Shown here: positions 10,001-17,963 of the stretch, one piece after another
Position numbering within the stretch: the first letter of the stretch is position 1
How the letters are laid out: every line of letters starts with the position of its first letter
From: a virus
Length of the DNA: 25,967 bases
IMG/VR virus record: IMGVR_UViG_3300025815_000094
Span: 1-25,967 of that record
Reading direction: 5' to 3' (one strand)
Made by a program: the position numbers and the translations under genes
The notes under the pieces: generated by a model
The model's input: only the letters and a program-made list of their open reading frames with translations
The model's database searches: none
What the model was told of the DNA's origin: nothing

Positions 10001-13000
10001 ATAACTTTGGTAAACTGTTCCGCTACCTCCGGCGTTTGTTCCTGTTGCGGTAAATGCTAAACCAATCGTATTACTTGCTGCACCGACAGTAGTCCAATCA
10101 GATCCGTTAATACTACCAATAACATATCTTGTAGTAGCAAGAAGACTACCATCATTTGTTACGCTATTAAGTGTAATTTCGTCTGTGTCATTGAATGCAT
10201 AATCATATCTTGTGGTTGCAGATACGTGTCTATTCACACTGATAATACTATTTGTTGCATTATCATCGTTAAAAATTACATTTGCATTTGCAATATTACC
10301 TGTTACAGTATCATATTGACGTAAAATATCACCTCTTGCAATACCCGAACTATTACCAGTGATTTCAACTTCTTGATCAACATTAAATATTTTTACAGGC
10401 TGTGTTAAGTCTTGACCAATTGTAACTAATTTTGCAACTTCGTCTGGGTCGCTACCCTCAGCAACCATGCCGTAATTACCATAGCTGTTGTTACCTGTCA
10501 AACTACGTATTTGAGAACCATTGCTTGATAAGTAACCAGTATGACAATAATATGTAAACACCGACACAAGTTCTGAAAGTGCGTTGTTACGTGCTATAAC
10601 ACCATAACCTAAATCGTTAATTTGTGTATAGTCGTTTGCAAGCATGGATTTATTACCAGCACCTTGTAAAATAATTGGTATTGGGCCGCCGGCACTATCA
10701 GTTTCATCGTCTAGTCCATTGCCGCCATTTGCTCCTGCATCAAGCACTAGTGTAGCTGTTGCCTTGCCTGCACCGTTATCGGGCACATAATCAACAATAG
10801 CATTAACTTGATAGCGTCTACCAAATTCAAAGAAACTACACGGCACTGTTGGCTTTCTAAATCCAAGGATGCTTGTAGTAGGAGCTTCTACTTGAATTCT
10901 GAATGGATCGCTGTTGCCGCCCTGTATAACAGTCATAGGAACATTATAGCAATAGCCATCTATAAACATGCCGCCTGCAAATATTTTTTGAGTAACACCG
11001 CTTTTTGCAAAGCTAGAGCAGGTTTGTGCGTAAGGAGATCGTGTAAAGATAGCACCTTCAGGGTCAAGCACCATCATAAAACCGCCTTGTCTTTGTGCTG
11101 TGACATTTCTAATAATGGTGTTATCGCTACAAAGGAACATGTCCATTTGGTTATTATCTAATGGTGGATTATAACTTGCATCAAATGCATATGCAACAAA
11201 ACTAACAAGTGCGCTTGCGTTTGTATTTGCATTGGTTTCTGCTACTAAATTACTATTAGATACTCTGCCTGTGTCGCCGCCCGCACCGCCGTAAGCTGTT
11301 TGTGCCAACACACTGGTAATAATAGTAGCAATATTGTTGATTGCTGCTTCTGTTTCAGTCTCCTGTCCGGGAACAACATTTGCAGCATAGGCTTTTTGGT
11401 TTATACCACTTTGTATTCTTCCGCCAGTTCTTAAATCAGATTCAATACCGTCAACAATATATCCAGTGTCTCTACGACATTTTGTTTCATTATAAACCAA
11501 AGCAGGATATGCATCATTGATAAAACTAATGGTTCTATCAATAATAAATTGTCTGTTTAAACTAATCAAGTCAGCAGCTTCGCTAAACTTACCTGGATTT
11601 GTAGCACCAAAGCTACTGATATCCATTTCGCTAGTAGGATCGGTTAGATAATGCCTACCAAAATAGCCATCGGTGTCGCCAGTTAAATCATTTACATATG
11701 CTTCACCTGCTGTTGCAGTTGTGTTTCCGTCAATGGTAGCATCTCTATAGAAATATGTATTTGCTGCTAGTGACAAACTCATGCCTGCTGCTGGTCGAAT
11801 AATTACACGTCTAAATTCATCACCTTTGATACTTACGTTAGGTGGTAATCTAATTGGAAGTTGTTCTTCGTATACTCCAGTTTCGATTCTAATACTAATT
11901 TGCTGTTTCTTAACAAACGCACCATATTCAATTTCTTCTTCGTCATCGAACTCAATAGGCAATAACAACTTTAATGAAATTGTGTCGTGTGTTGGAAAGC
12001 CATTTGCACTGTCGTCGATACCACGAGTATAATCTTCTATAAATCCTACTGCACCAGAACGTTTACCTCTAACAATTTTGCCAGGAAAAATATCTGTATT
12101 TGGTTCATCTTCAGCTGGATCTCCTGCTTGTGTTAGGAATTTATTATTTCCGCTATACACATATAATTTGTAGTTGTTGCTTGCTTCAACAAATGCAGGG
12201 TCTGCTGTTGCAGTGTTAATTGTGTCTAAAACATCATCAAATCTAGCTGCTGCGGTTAGATACCAAACGTTTCCTGTAGCACTGCCACCTAGAGCTGTGT
12301 TTACTGCTGCAAGCATGGTTACTTTTGCAAATTGAAGTGCGCTGACAGTTTCTGTGTATTGTCCGCCGCCACCGGTATCAATTGCAATTTCGCCACTTGC
12401 GTTAGAGAAATATCTAAGTCCAGCGTAAACACTTAGGTAATTATGTTTGATACTACTAGTGCTTGCAAGAATATCAAGTCTGATACTTTGGTGTATCAGG
12501 GCTAAATCTCGTCTACAAATAGATTCATCGTAAACAAAATTAGGAAATGTTGATTCTATATGAGCAACAGTTTGATCGATTACACTTTGTAAATTAGCAG
12601 TGAATGCGGCTGCTACTGTAGCAGCATCTGCGGTAGAAGCTGTATATCCAGTGTTTAAATAATTTGTTACATATCCTGGATTTGTTCCTGTGCCGTCTGT
12701 AAATTGTAGAGTCTGAACATAAGGTCCAACATCAGGCATTGCAGCTTCTTGTAGTCTTGCTGCTCTTGCACATGCTGCTGCAATAGTTCTATAGGCATAT
12801 TTTTCACTACGTCCTGCTCTACCAGGAGGTGTTTGTGATTGTGTATCATCGCCTGAAATGTTTACATATATGTTTTCGCTTAAACTATATTGTTGGGCAT
12901 CAACATAATATTTTGTTGCTGCTTGTAGATCGTCTTCTGAAGTTGGAGTTCCTGCACCTTGGAACGGCGAGGGATGATCGTGCAATGTAAGTGCACCAGT

Positions 13001-13951
13001 CATGGTATCGCCTTCTCTACGGACTATACTTTTTCTTGGAAGTATTGCATTGCCTTTCCAAAATCCTGACAAAGCACCATCACTATCGTCCCAGTTTGCA
13101 TCCTTGAATGTTTGCGAGCCTGTTCCGCCGGTAGCAATAATCTGGTTTGTGTTGTTTAATGCATCGTTAGCAGTTGGGTGAATAGTAACTTGATTAGAAG
13201 TAGATCTACGCAAATAATAAGTATCACCACTTGTAAGATTGGTTGCATCAGTTCCATCTGAATTATATAACCATGGACTACCTGTTACTGCTTCAGTCCA
13301 TCCATGGGACACAATATTAGCTGCTCCATTAGTATAGCTTGCAATAGTTTTGGTATAATCTGCTGCATCAACTGGCTCATCTGCTACTGTAGGGCCAACT
13401 CCAAAATGATTGCGTGGAACATATTTTCTGTCAGCCAACCCAACACTTGGAACAACATGATCAATGTCAACATCTGGATCATGCACGGTATTCCAGCTGT
13501 CAACAAGTTGCTGCCGAGTAGCATCTCCTAGTATTAGTGGGTGTGTAGTATCACTGTAAGCAATAGCTGCACCCATTTTCAATGGAGATGAAATAGTAGG
13601 ACTATTGTCAGTTTCGATGTTTACGTTTATAACACGTAATTTGAGTTGATTGCCTTCAACAGTGAATGCAATTGTATTATCAGGATCATTAGGATCAGCA
13701 TTGTTAGCATCAGAAACTAGGTCGTAAAAATCAATACCAGTTCCAGCTTGATTGACTAATAAAACTTTACCTTCGTTTCCAACTGTGCTATTTGGTGTAT
13801 CATTAAGTGTGGTGAAACTAATTTGTCCACCTAATCCAAAAACAGCATAGAGTTCATTAAAATTTTCGTTTACCTTTTTGAAGGATTCACGGATACTATC
13901 GCCTGTGCCGTCATTACCCTCTACACCAATATCTACTTCTTGTTTAGCCAT
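7028..13951 (-). CDS. Giant tail fibre / virion adhesin (2307 aa)
   Basis: This is the largest gene in the window. The N-terminus has the shared module (GVEGNDGTGDSIRESFKKVN, then ENFNELY, residues about 9-35). EGDTMTGALTL with ATKYYVD (313-351), and a second copy ending AVTKDYVD later on, are common phage-fibre shaft motifs. ISIRIETGVYEEQLPIRLPP with NVSIKGD (685-710) looks like pectate-lyase-type beta-helix. Two related segments (about 456-495 and 800-842) share ID.T..F[YV]..[SK].CRRD. The last 137 residues (2171-2307) carry ALYADLAENY, PGTVLVFGG, RRVAGVV, VVGVALQGRVP and GDLLV, a C-terminal domain common on phage fibres and resembling the Peptidase_G2 / intramolecular chaperone type. AAGGA precedes the start. 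It directly follows the Fe-S carrier gene. The function is inferred to be host attachment. Confidence 0.8.
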   Translation of the reverse strand: MAKQEVDIGVEGNDGTGDSIRESFKKVNENFNELYAVFGLGGQISFTTLNDTPNSTVGNEGKVLLVNQAGTGIDFYDLVSDANNADPNDPDNTIAFTVEGNQLKLRVINVNIETDNSPTISSPLKMGAAIAYSDTTHPLILGDATRQQLVDSWNTVHDPDVDIDHVVPSVGLADRKYVPRNHFGVGPTVADEPVDAADYTKTIASYTNGAANIVSHGWTEAVTGSPWLYNSDGTDATNLTSGDTYYLRRSTSNQVTIHPTANDALNNTNQIIATGGTGSQTFKDANWDDSDGALSGFWKGNAILPRKSIVRREGDTMTGALTLHDHPSPFQGAGTPTSEDDLQAATKYYVDAQQYSLSENIYVNISGDDTQSQTPPGRAGRSEKYAYRTIAAACARAARLQEAAMPDVGPYVQTLQFTDGTGTNPGYVTNYLNTGYTASTADAATVAAAFTANLQSVIDQTVAHIESTFPNFVYDESICRRDLALIHQSIRLDILASTSSIKHNYLSVYAGLRYFSNASGEIAIDTGGGGQYTETVSALQFAKVTMLAAVNTALGGSATGNVWYLTAAARFDDVLDTINTATADPAFVEASNNYKLYVYSGNNKFLTQAGDPAEDEPNTDIFPGKIVRGKRSGAVGFIEDYTRGIDDSANGFPTHDTISLKLLLPIEFDDEEEIEYGAFVKKQQISIRIETGVYEEQLPIRLPPNVSIKGDEFRRVIIRPAAGMSLSLAANTYFYRDATIDGNTTATAGEAYVNDLTGDTDGYFGRHYLTDPTSEMDISSFGATNPGKFSEAADLISLNRQFIIDRTISFINDAYPALVYNETKCRRDTGYIVDGIESDLRTGGRIQSGINQKAYAANVVPGQETETEAAINNIATIITSVLAQTAYGGAGGDTGRVSNSNLVAETNANTNASALVSFVAYAFDASYNPPLDNNQMDMFLCSDNTIIRNVTAQRQGGFMMVLDPEGAIFTRSPYAQTCSSFAKSGVTQKIFAGGMFIDGYCYNVPMTVIQGGNSDPFRIQVEAPTTSILGFRKPTVPCSFFEFGRRYQVNAIVDYVPDNGAGKATATLVLDAGANGGNGLDDETDSAGGPIPIILQGAGNKSMLANDYTQINDLGYGVIARNNALSELVSVFTYYCHTGYLSSNGSQIRSLTGNNSYGNYGMVAEGSDPDEVAKLVTIGQDLTQPVKIFNVDQEVEITGNSSGIARGDILRQYDTVTGNIANANVIFNDDNATNSIISVNRHVSATTRYDYAFNDTDEITLNSVTNDGSLLATTRYVIGSINGSDWTTVGAASNTIGLAFTATGTNAGGSGTVYQSYGVPVSLVNRDFGGTKGAQRAFIYDATNYPLNASQLEIHHNDSETTFQPYEVINVSDTGREIPSDYVDGTIDDDIGSFPGLIGKKIWRLEFTSGTGGEVSTETTGLQFNVAHATNAVLTSQQNIILNGITSATLTRPSTALIFDEQETVTYRTLAFENTLTAGVPAIGAQTRVTIDDNFDYIDLVVSNDFAGQSPATYSLTGGTTLGDTQGDQHIAVSTILSAADQNRINLGDDATADMIFAWQGKVHVITGYQVVTDSGTGTDFGIISFSDKYNISDTYVGSGLAARASNAAGNNITLQVGLQEAESGSVTVNISTCRATSHDFLDIGTGGYNTSNYPDRIFGGPKIAAVTDEESLDSEGFASKAQVQERNRGRVFFASTDQDGFFRVGRFFTVDQGTGRITFNAALVLTNIDGIGFKRGVRVNEFSADDTFTNATADAVPVETAVEGYIDRRLGMDRNGTALAGAELIPQTTGGFLPLSGILPLAGNLRMGNNQIIDLATPTSPSDAVTKDYVDTGLANQDELSELEDTTISSPAAGEFLIYKDATDGWINTGFDTNVANSDFSMTFDATSGLMEGQINAGAIENADVSNTAGIAQSKLSLQAATTFDEDDGSTGWGNGTFVQSTLGMSIYSDENFEVELDSATLTGRVRIKALGISNDELAGSITNAKLSNSSISVGDGTANVDVPLGNAVRIQGTANEVSITTTEPSTGNVTFVIGLPSKISANVDGDIYNGTDVILDVSTGELTGNADSADTIKTISNSANSTQYLTFVADNNASATAETLRTDTGITYNPNTNLLTVGGAISGGGTITAGSASTITAPGGFRGPGNGSGADNGQTIGTSGDIFNTVYATTFAGVATKALYADLAENYKGDTDYEPGTVLVFGGDEEVTTTNTKGDRRVAGVVTTNPAHIMNSELKGEHVVGVALQGRVPTKVLGRVEKGDLLVTAAKAGYAIVDNNPKMGTVIGKALQSKQDDGYGTIEVVVGRV

Positions 13952-13962
13952 TTTTTATTCCT

Positions 13963-14328
13963 TTACCATTGTGGTATATCTAATCTATCCATATCAAAAT
14001 TTACACTCACTCCACAACCACACGAACTTTGTGCATTTGGATTGCGTATTTCAAAGTTTGCTCCAACCAAACTTCTAACATAATCTACTTCGGTCCCAAT
14101 TAAGAACATCAAACTATGTGAACCTACTACAAAAGCACTGCCGTTGGCTGTTTTTACTACTTCATCACCTTCTTCTAAATCTACTGGGCTTGCAATAGTG
14201 CCCCAATCATACTCAAAACCTGCACAACCACCGCCTTTGATGTTAAGAGTAATGCCGTAGCAATTGTTCTCCTTGCTCAAAAGGTCTATCTGTTTCTCTG
14301 CTGCTGGTGTTAAAGTTAGTATGCTCAT
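13963..14328 (-). CDS. A-type Fe-S cluster carrier (HesB/IscA/ErpA family), 121 aa
   Basis: The length (121 aa) and layout match A-type carriers. LTLTPAAEKQI opens the fold, and the three family cysteines are present as GGGCAGF (C35) and SSCGCG (C103, C105). These ligate and pass on a [2Fe-2S] or [4Fe-4S] cluster to target proteins in the cytoplasm. C23 is additional. A late box (14344-14351) and AGGAT lie upstream, so it may be expressed late together with the giant fibre 11 nt downstream. Phage-encoded members are known in marine T4-like phages. A viral role is unproven; supply of clusters to the two radical SAM enzymes encoded here, or to a host Fe-S protein, is my inference. Confidence 0.9.
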   Translation of the reverse strand: MSILTLTPAAEKQIDLLSKENNCYGITLNIKGGGCAGFEYDWGTIASPVDLEEGDEVVKTANGSAFVVGSHSLMFLIGTEVDYVRSLVGANFEIRNPNAQSSCGCGVSVNFDMDRLDIPQW

Positions 14329-14343
14329 AGTGATCCTTTCTAA

Positions 14344-14351
14344 TATTTATG
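14344..14351 (-). promoter_or_regulatory. T4-type late promoter box before the Fe-S carrier gene
   Basis: The minus strand reads CATAAATA, followed 15 nt later by the ATG of the Fe-S carrier gene, with an AGAAAGGAT ribosome site in between. The box overlaps the first possible ATG (14349) of the divergent plus-strand gene. Confidence 0.6.
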
Positions 14352-14672
14352 GCTAGTTTTTATAATCTTAATGTAAATATAGTTATGTATATAAAAGAAT
14401 ATTTGATAGATACTTGGCATATGCGCCGTAGTAAACTTGGTAATCAACATACCTATAATCGCAAAAAAACAATGGTAGTTTTACGTTGTGATTCATGTGA
14501 TAAGGAATTTTCACGTGAAAGAGGTAGTATGGACCCAAAACGTTTGAGTAATAACTATTTTCACGTTTGTGAAAACTGTGATGCAAAACGATTTGCACAA
14601 CAAAAGGGAGTAGATAAACGTATGGTTTGGCAACTAAAAGCCAGCAGTGATTTACCCATTAACAAATTTTAG
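14349..14672 (+). CDS. Zinc-ribbon-like phage protein, only plus-strand gene
   Basis: The 107-residue reading has two CxxC pairs, RCDSC (C47, C50) and HVCENC (C74, C77), which would form a zinc ribbon or treble-clef site. Basic stretches surround them (HMRRSKLGN, NRKK, MDPKRLSNN, AKRFAQQKGV). This suggests a nucleic-acid-binding protein, perhaps a regulator or a degenerate HNH-like module, though no HNH histidines are clear. Similar proteins occur in marine T4-like phages as hypotheticals. The start is uncertain: no ribosome site stands before the ATG at 14349, which overlaps a minus-strand late box, and in-frame ATGs at 14385 and 14421 are alternatives. The conserved-looking part begins near residue 25, so 14421 is quite possible. 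Its 3' end overlaps the convergent sulfotransferase gene by 21 nt. Confidence 0.7.
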   Translation: MASFYNLNVNIVMYIKEYLIDTWHMRRSKLGNQHTYNRKKTMVVLRCDSCDKEFSRERGSMDPKRLSNNYFHVCENCDAKRFAQQKGVDKRMVWQLKASSDLPINKF

Positions 14673-15212
14673 CGTTCGGAAAAAATCAAAATCAAGTTGA
14701 TATAACTCGGTTAGATGAGCCATAACTTTGTATTTGTCTTTTTCAATAAAATCAAGTATCATTTTTTTGTATTTTTTCCTAAATGGTTCTTGATGAGTTT
14801 GCAAAATTCTATCAAAGCAGTTATAATCTTGATTGATTTCTTCTAACACATTTTTGTGATACCAATATGGTTTGATATTCAACCCATGGTAATTGTAAAA
14901 TGATGATTGTAATGAAGTATGAAAGTCCCAAGGTTGCGGTTTATTTGTTAACCATTTTTGTAAATTTAATTTAATACCTTTATCACTCATAGGCTTCCAT
15001 GGCGGACCTTCAGGATAAGCAAAATATTCAACTGTGCCGCTAATCCATCTGTTCACAGGATCTCTAAATATAACAATTGCGTCTGTATTCTGAGGTAGTC
15101 CTATTTTATCGTTAAGCACAAACTGTTTGTTTAGTCCAAGCATTATGCTTTCGCTGCAATTTTTTGCAATAGTCAAAAAGGCTAGATTTCTAGCCTCATT
15201 ATAAAAAATCAT
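14652..15212 (-). CDS. Sulfotransferase-like protein 1 (186 aa)
   Basis: Two PAPS-binding elements of the sulfotransferase fold are visible. FLTIAKNCSESI (residues 12-23) fits the 5'-phosphosulfate loop, and AIVIFRDPVNRWISG (45-59) fits the 3'-phosphate motif with its R, P, R and SG. The family moves sulfate from PAPS to hydroxyl or amino groups of glycans, lipids or small molecules. At 186 aa it is short and probably a minimal core. Residue 16 is K as expected of the loop lysine. It ends in convergent overlap with the plus-strand zinc-ribbon gene and starts by ATGA overlap with the 53-aa membrane protein. Two further proteins of this type lie upstream at 15606-16280 and 16264-16860. The acceptor is unknown. 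Confidence 0.7.
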   Translation of the reverse strand: MIFYNEARNLAFLTIAKNCSESIMLGLNKQFVLNDKIGLPQNTDAIVIFRDPVNRWISGTVEYFAYPEGPPWKPMSDKGIKLNLQKWLTNKPQPWDFHTSLQSSFYNYHGLNIKPYWYHKNVLEEINQDYNCFDRILQTHQEPFRKKYKKMILDFIEKDKYKVMAHLTELYQLDFDFFRTLKFVNG

Positions 15213-15370
15213 TCAGCTTTCCAAATTGTCCATGCGCCATAAGCAATAGCTGCATATGCAGCAAGTTTTGCAAACGGGCCAGCAATCAAAACAACTAGTC
15301 CAACTGCTATCAATGCTGCTCCATCCCAGGATGTGCGTTCATCTAGTCTTTTTGTGATCCATTTTTTCAT
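15209..15370 (-). CDS. Small membrane protein (53 aa)
   Basis: A complete 53-codon frame fills the gap between two genes. It begins MKKWITKRLDERTSWDGAAL and continues with a hydrophobic run of about 30 residues (IAVGLVVLIAGP, then LAAYAAIAYGAWTIW) ending KAE. It probably crosses the membrane once or as a tight hairpin, with the positive N-terminus inside. Both ends are ATGA overlaps: its ATG (15370) lies in the stop of the 80-aa gene, and its TGA (15209) in the start of the sulfotransferase gene. Similar proteins occur in marine T4-like phages with no known role. A holin-like role is possible but unsupported. Confidence 0.8.
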   Translation of the reverse strand: MKKWITKRLDERTSWDGAALIAVGLVVLIAGPFAKLAAYAAIAYGAWTIWKAE

Positions 15371-15609
15371 GATAGTTTCCTTACCTTCTTCTCAAGCATT
15401 TCAATACGCAGATCTTGAGCACGTAATTTTTCTTCTAATCCTTGCACGTAGGCTCTAGTAGGAACTTCACGTTCCATTCCATCCTCTCCCAACATGCTGT
15501 AATGATCAGATCCTTGTCCTCTCAGACCTCCTAAAACTCTGTTAGGGTTTTTATCTTTTATAACACCTTGTGGTGTTTTAGATCCATACATTTTTTCCAA
15601 GTAGTTCAT
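15367..15609 (-). CDS. Small coiled-coil phage protein (80 aa)
   Basis: The N-terminal half is Gly/Pro-rich (MNYLEKMYGSKTPQGVIKD, RVLGGLRGQG). The C-terminal half, from about residue 50 (REVPTRAYVQGLEEK), becomes a charged heptad-like helix ending IEMLEKKVRKLS, a probable short coiled coil for oligomerisation. Proteins with the same opening are found in marine T4-like phages as hypotheticals. It is coupled by ATGA overlaps to both neighbours. No enzymatic motif is seen. Confidence 0.75.
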   Translation of the reverse strand: MNYLEKMYGSKTPQGVIKDKNPNRVLGGLRGQGSDHYSMLGEDGMEREVPTRAYVQGLEEKLRAQDLRIEMLEKKVRKLS

Positions 15610-16280
15610 AAGGTATTTACCTCCCTTTCCACCTTGACATATGAAATAATATCATCAATAGCAGAAATTACTTCAGGCGTAATTTCTGATTTTATGTCGT
15701 CTTGTGTAATATCATTATTTTTATTTAAATTAAATAGTTCTAAACTTTCATCAACTATTTTAATTGCCTTTTCATGCTGTTGTTGATTTTCTATATCTAC
15801 TATATAACATTTGGCTCTTAAACTAAGAGGAATGATATAGTTGTAGGTAAAATATGGACTAAAAACACAGTGTGATTTCCACTGTGAATCACTATAGCCT
15901 GTTCTGTTTTGGGCATACATCATAGAAACATCAAAATTAAATGTTTGAACGTATTTGTTACGAAAATGCCATGTCCATGCTTTAACATAATTTACATGTT
16001 CTAACACGCTGACCGATTTAGGATAATCAAAACCTCCTGGTAATTTTCCAGCCTTCATCCATCTATATCCACTGATATACCAATCATATGGATTTCTACT
16101 TAATAGTATGCATTTATCAAAGCGAGATATGCGATCATTGATAAATTTCAAATCCTCTCTGCCATACAATCCCAGAGCACCGTTAGTTCCTTTACGATAG
16201 CTGTGTTCTAAACTTGTGCTTGCTGTTTTACAAGGTGCACAAATTATCACTTTATTATCTGAATTATATATCCATAACAT
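15606..16280 (-). CDS. Sulfotransferase-like protein 2 (224 aa)
   Basis: VIICAPCKTASTSL (residues 11-24) matches the 5'-phosphosulfate-binding loop with its lysine (K18) and T/S residues, and KCILLSRNPYDWYISGYRWM (57-75) matches the 3'-phosphate motif R.P...[WY].SG. The fold is therefore the PAPS-dependent sulfotransferase type, although R70-equivalent is W/Y here and a catalytic His is not certain. It differs strongly from the other two copies, so the three are not a recent tandem duplication. The gene overlaps the next sulfotransferase gene by 17 nt upstream and couples by ATGA to the coiled-coil gene downstream. Substrate unknown; a sugar is plausible given the nearby glycosyltransferase. 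Confidence 0.75.
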   Translation of the reverse strand: MLWIYNSDNKVIICAPCKTASTSLEHSYRKGTNGALGLYGREDLKFINDRISRFDKCILLSRNPYDWYISGYRWMKAGKLPGGFDYPKSVSVLEHVNYVKAWTWHFRNKYVQTFNFDVSMMYAQNRTGYSDSQWKSHCVFSPYFTYNYIIPLSLRAKCYIVDIENQQQHEKAIKIVDESLELFNLNKNNDITQDDIKSEITPEVISAIDDIISYVKVEREVNTL

Positions 16281-16860
16281 AATGAAACCTTTTACAATAA
16301 TCAGCAGATATTTTATATAATAAATCTTTTGATAGAGTATTTAAACGAGGATATGGTATCCGAGAACTAGTTTTGTTTAATAATGGAATGTTGTATATAT
16401 CAAAAGTTTTAAAAAATTCATCAATATTTTCTAACTTTATAGGTATAGCATTTTCGTCACAATATTGATCTGGCATAACACTGCAATGATCGCTCCAGAA
16501 ACCATCAAATGCTTGATAATTTTGTGTTCTTTCTAAATATACATCATGTAGATGCTTTTCAAAATTAGTATGATACTTAAAATGTTTTGGATTCTTTTGT
16601 AGACTTTGTAAGAACCTAAATCCACTTACAAGCCATTTTACAGGATGTCTTACAATTACATAATGCGTATAATCGTTTAGATTTCTATTTGTAAGTTCAC
16701 ATACTTTTAGAGTTTTTTCTAATGCTGATAAAGGTATCTCATCAAATTTTGGGTTTGCGTAAATATCTATCCAGTCTTTTGGTAAAGCTGTTGCAAAAGT
16801 TTCAGTGCCACATTTCATTGGCACTGATATGATTATACCTTTTTCGTCATTTACAAACAT
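16264..16860 (-). CDS. Sulfotransferase-like protein 3 (198 aa)
   Basis: GIIISVPMKCGTETFATAL (residues 8-26) is a good 5'-phosphosulfate loop (P-x-K-x-G-T), and HYVIVRHPVKWLVSGFRFL (66-84) is a good 3'-phosphate motif (R.P..W..SG). Of the three copies this one looks closest to known bacterial and phage sulfotransferases. DHCSVMPDQY further on may hold the acceptor pocket. The ATG at 16860 shares one base with the stop of the UV endonuclease gene (TAATG). Transfer of sulfate from PAPS is inferred from the motifs; activity would need a host or viral PAPS supply. Confidence 0.8.
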   Translation of the reverse strand: MFVNDEKGIIISVPMKCGTETFATALPKDWIDIYANPKFDEIPLSALEKTLKVCELTNRNLNDYTHYVIVRHPVKWLVSGFRFLQSLQKNPKHFKYHTNFEKHLHDVYLERTQNYQAFDGFWSDHCSVMPDQYCDENAIPIKLENIDEFFKTFDIYNIPLLNKTSSRIPYPRLNTLSKDLLYKISADYCKRFHYVMDI

Positions 16861-17963
16861 TATGCTGCGTTAGGTATACCTATAAACGGATCTTTACTTA
16901 TGTAATACCTTTGTAATAATTGATCACTTGCCAAGTTCTTCATCTTAGCTTCTACCATGATGTCAGCCCATTCCCAATGGGACAATGCCCAGTCGTTACA
17001 CGCATCATTCCAGCAGTAGTCTGAATGTGCTCTAAGTTTTTGTTTTTTGTAGCCTGCTTCTAAAAGTCTTTCCATATCTGGTCTAACATTTGATCTATGT
17101 CCTTCGAGATACTCCGGACGGCAAAGGCTGTAATGCATAGCAGGACGAACACCACGCCAGCTATCAATAATACGCTTGATCCTATCGTCATTTGCTTCTA
17201 TATACTCTCCTGTGTTTACCCAGTGATGGTGTATGTCTAATACCAATGCACAATGATCTGCTAGTTCTAGGCTTGCTTCGAGACCCCACTTGTTTTCGTC
17301 ATTTTCGATAGTAATACAGTTTCGTGCTTCTGGAGACAGTCTTGGAAGGACGTCGATGATACCGGCTGGACCTTTGCGTCCTGAGATGTGGACGTTACAT
17401 TTGAAGTCTTGCCAGTTTTTACCGTAGCCCATCCACCTCGCGAGATTGATGTGATATTCGAACTCATCTATTGACCTTTCTACAATTTCCTCGTTATCGG
17501 AGGCGAGCACCGTAAATTGTCCTGGGTGCATTGATAATCTGACATCCAAAAGCCTTGCGGCCTCACCAACCTTTGAATATTCTCTTTCGCAGTATTCAAC
17601 AACGTCAGGCTTAGACCAAAAATACATCCAGCTAGACTCGGTAGCACAAGGAAGCTGATTGCTACCCAATCGGACCATACGAAGTTCTGGAGGAAGGCTT
17701 CCCACATATTCTACTAACCTCTTTGCTGCCGCTGCGTTATGGACCATAATGTCCCATAGTCGTTGTTCTGCAACATCCTTACTCTGTCTATTTAGCCATG
17801 CTACTGTTGTGCATTTCTCAGTTAGTGGGCGTTGTAGTTCTTCTAGTATCTTAGGCTTTTGTGTTTGGTCATGATGCAAATACTTACACGCAAAGCCTAT
17901 ACGTTTAGGAGTTTCTAAACTTTTCATGTAATCGCCTGCGGTTGTAAATTTAAGATCATTCAT
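16860..17963 (-). CDS. uvsE: UV-damage endonuclease (UvsE/UvdE family), 367 aa
   Basis: The enzyme nicks DNA 5' to pyrimidine dimers and 6-4 photoproducts as an alternative to nucleotide excision repair. The family's TIM-barrel metal motifs are visible: MHPGQF (residues 145-150), CNVHISG with H192, ITIENDE (217-223), LDIHHHW (242-248), MHYSL (276-280) and AHSD (312-315). RIGFACKYL at the start and RLGSNQLPCATE (98-109) are also typical. The length is slightly above the usual bacterial size of about 300. It lies between the 58-aa gene (4-nt ATGA overlap upstream) and a sulfotransferase gene. UV repair fits the sunlit marine surface, and phage copies are known. Confidence 0.92.
   Translation of the reverse strand: MNDLKFTTAGDYMKSLETPKRIGFACKYLHHDQTQKPKILEELQRPLTEKCTTVAWLNRQSKDVAEQRLWDIMVHNAAAAKRLVEYVGSLPPELRMVRLGSNQLPCATESSWMYFWSKPDVVEYCEREYSKVGEAARLLDVRLSMHPGQFTVLASDNEEIVERSIDEFEYHINLARWMGYGKNWQDFKCNVHISGRKGPAGIIDVLPRLSPEARNCITIENDENKWGLEASLELADHCALVLDIHHHWVNTGEYIEANDDRIKRIIDSWRGVRPAMHYSLCRPEYLEGHRSNVRPDMERLLEAGYKKQKLRAHSDYCWNDACNDWALSHWEWADIMVEAKMKNLASDQLLQRYYISKDPFIGIPNAA

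Noticed and set aside
1153-13531. Many plus-strand open frames of 60-205 codons opposite the fibre genes (for example 1153-1527, 1807-2358, 7491-8108, 11781-12032)
   Set aside because: They lie wholly inside long minus-strand genes with recognisable protein motifs, have no ribosome sites, and read as Ser/Leu/Val-rich nonsense typical of the antisense frame of Thr/Gly-rich proteins.
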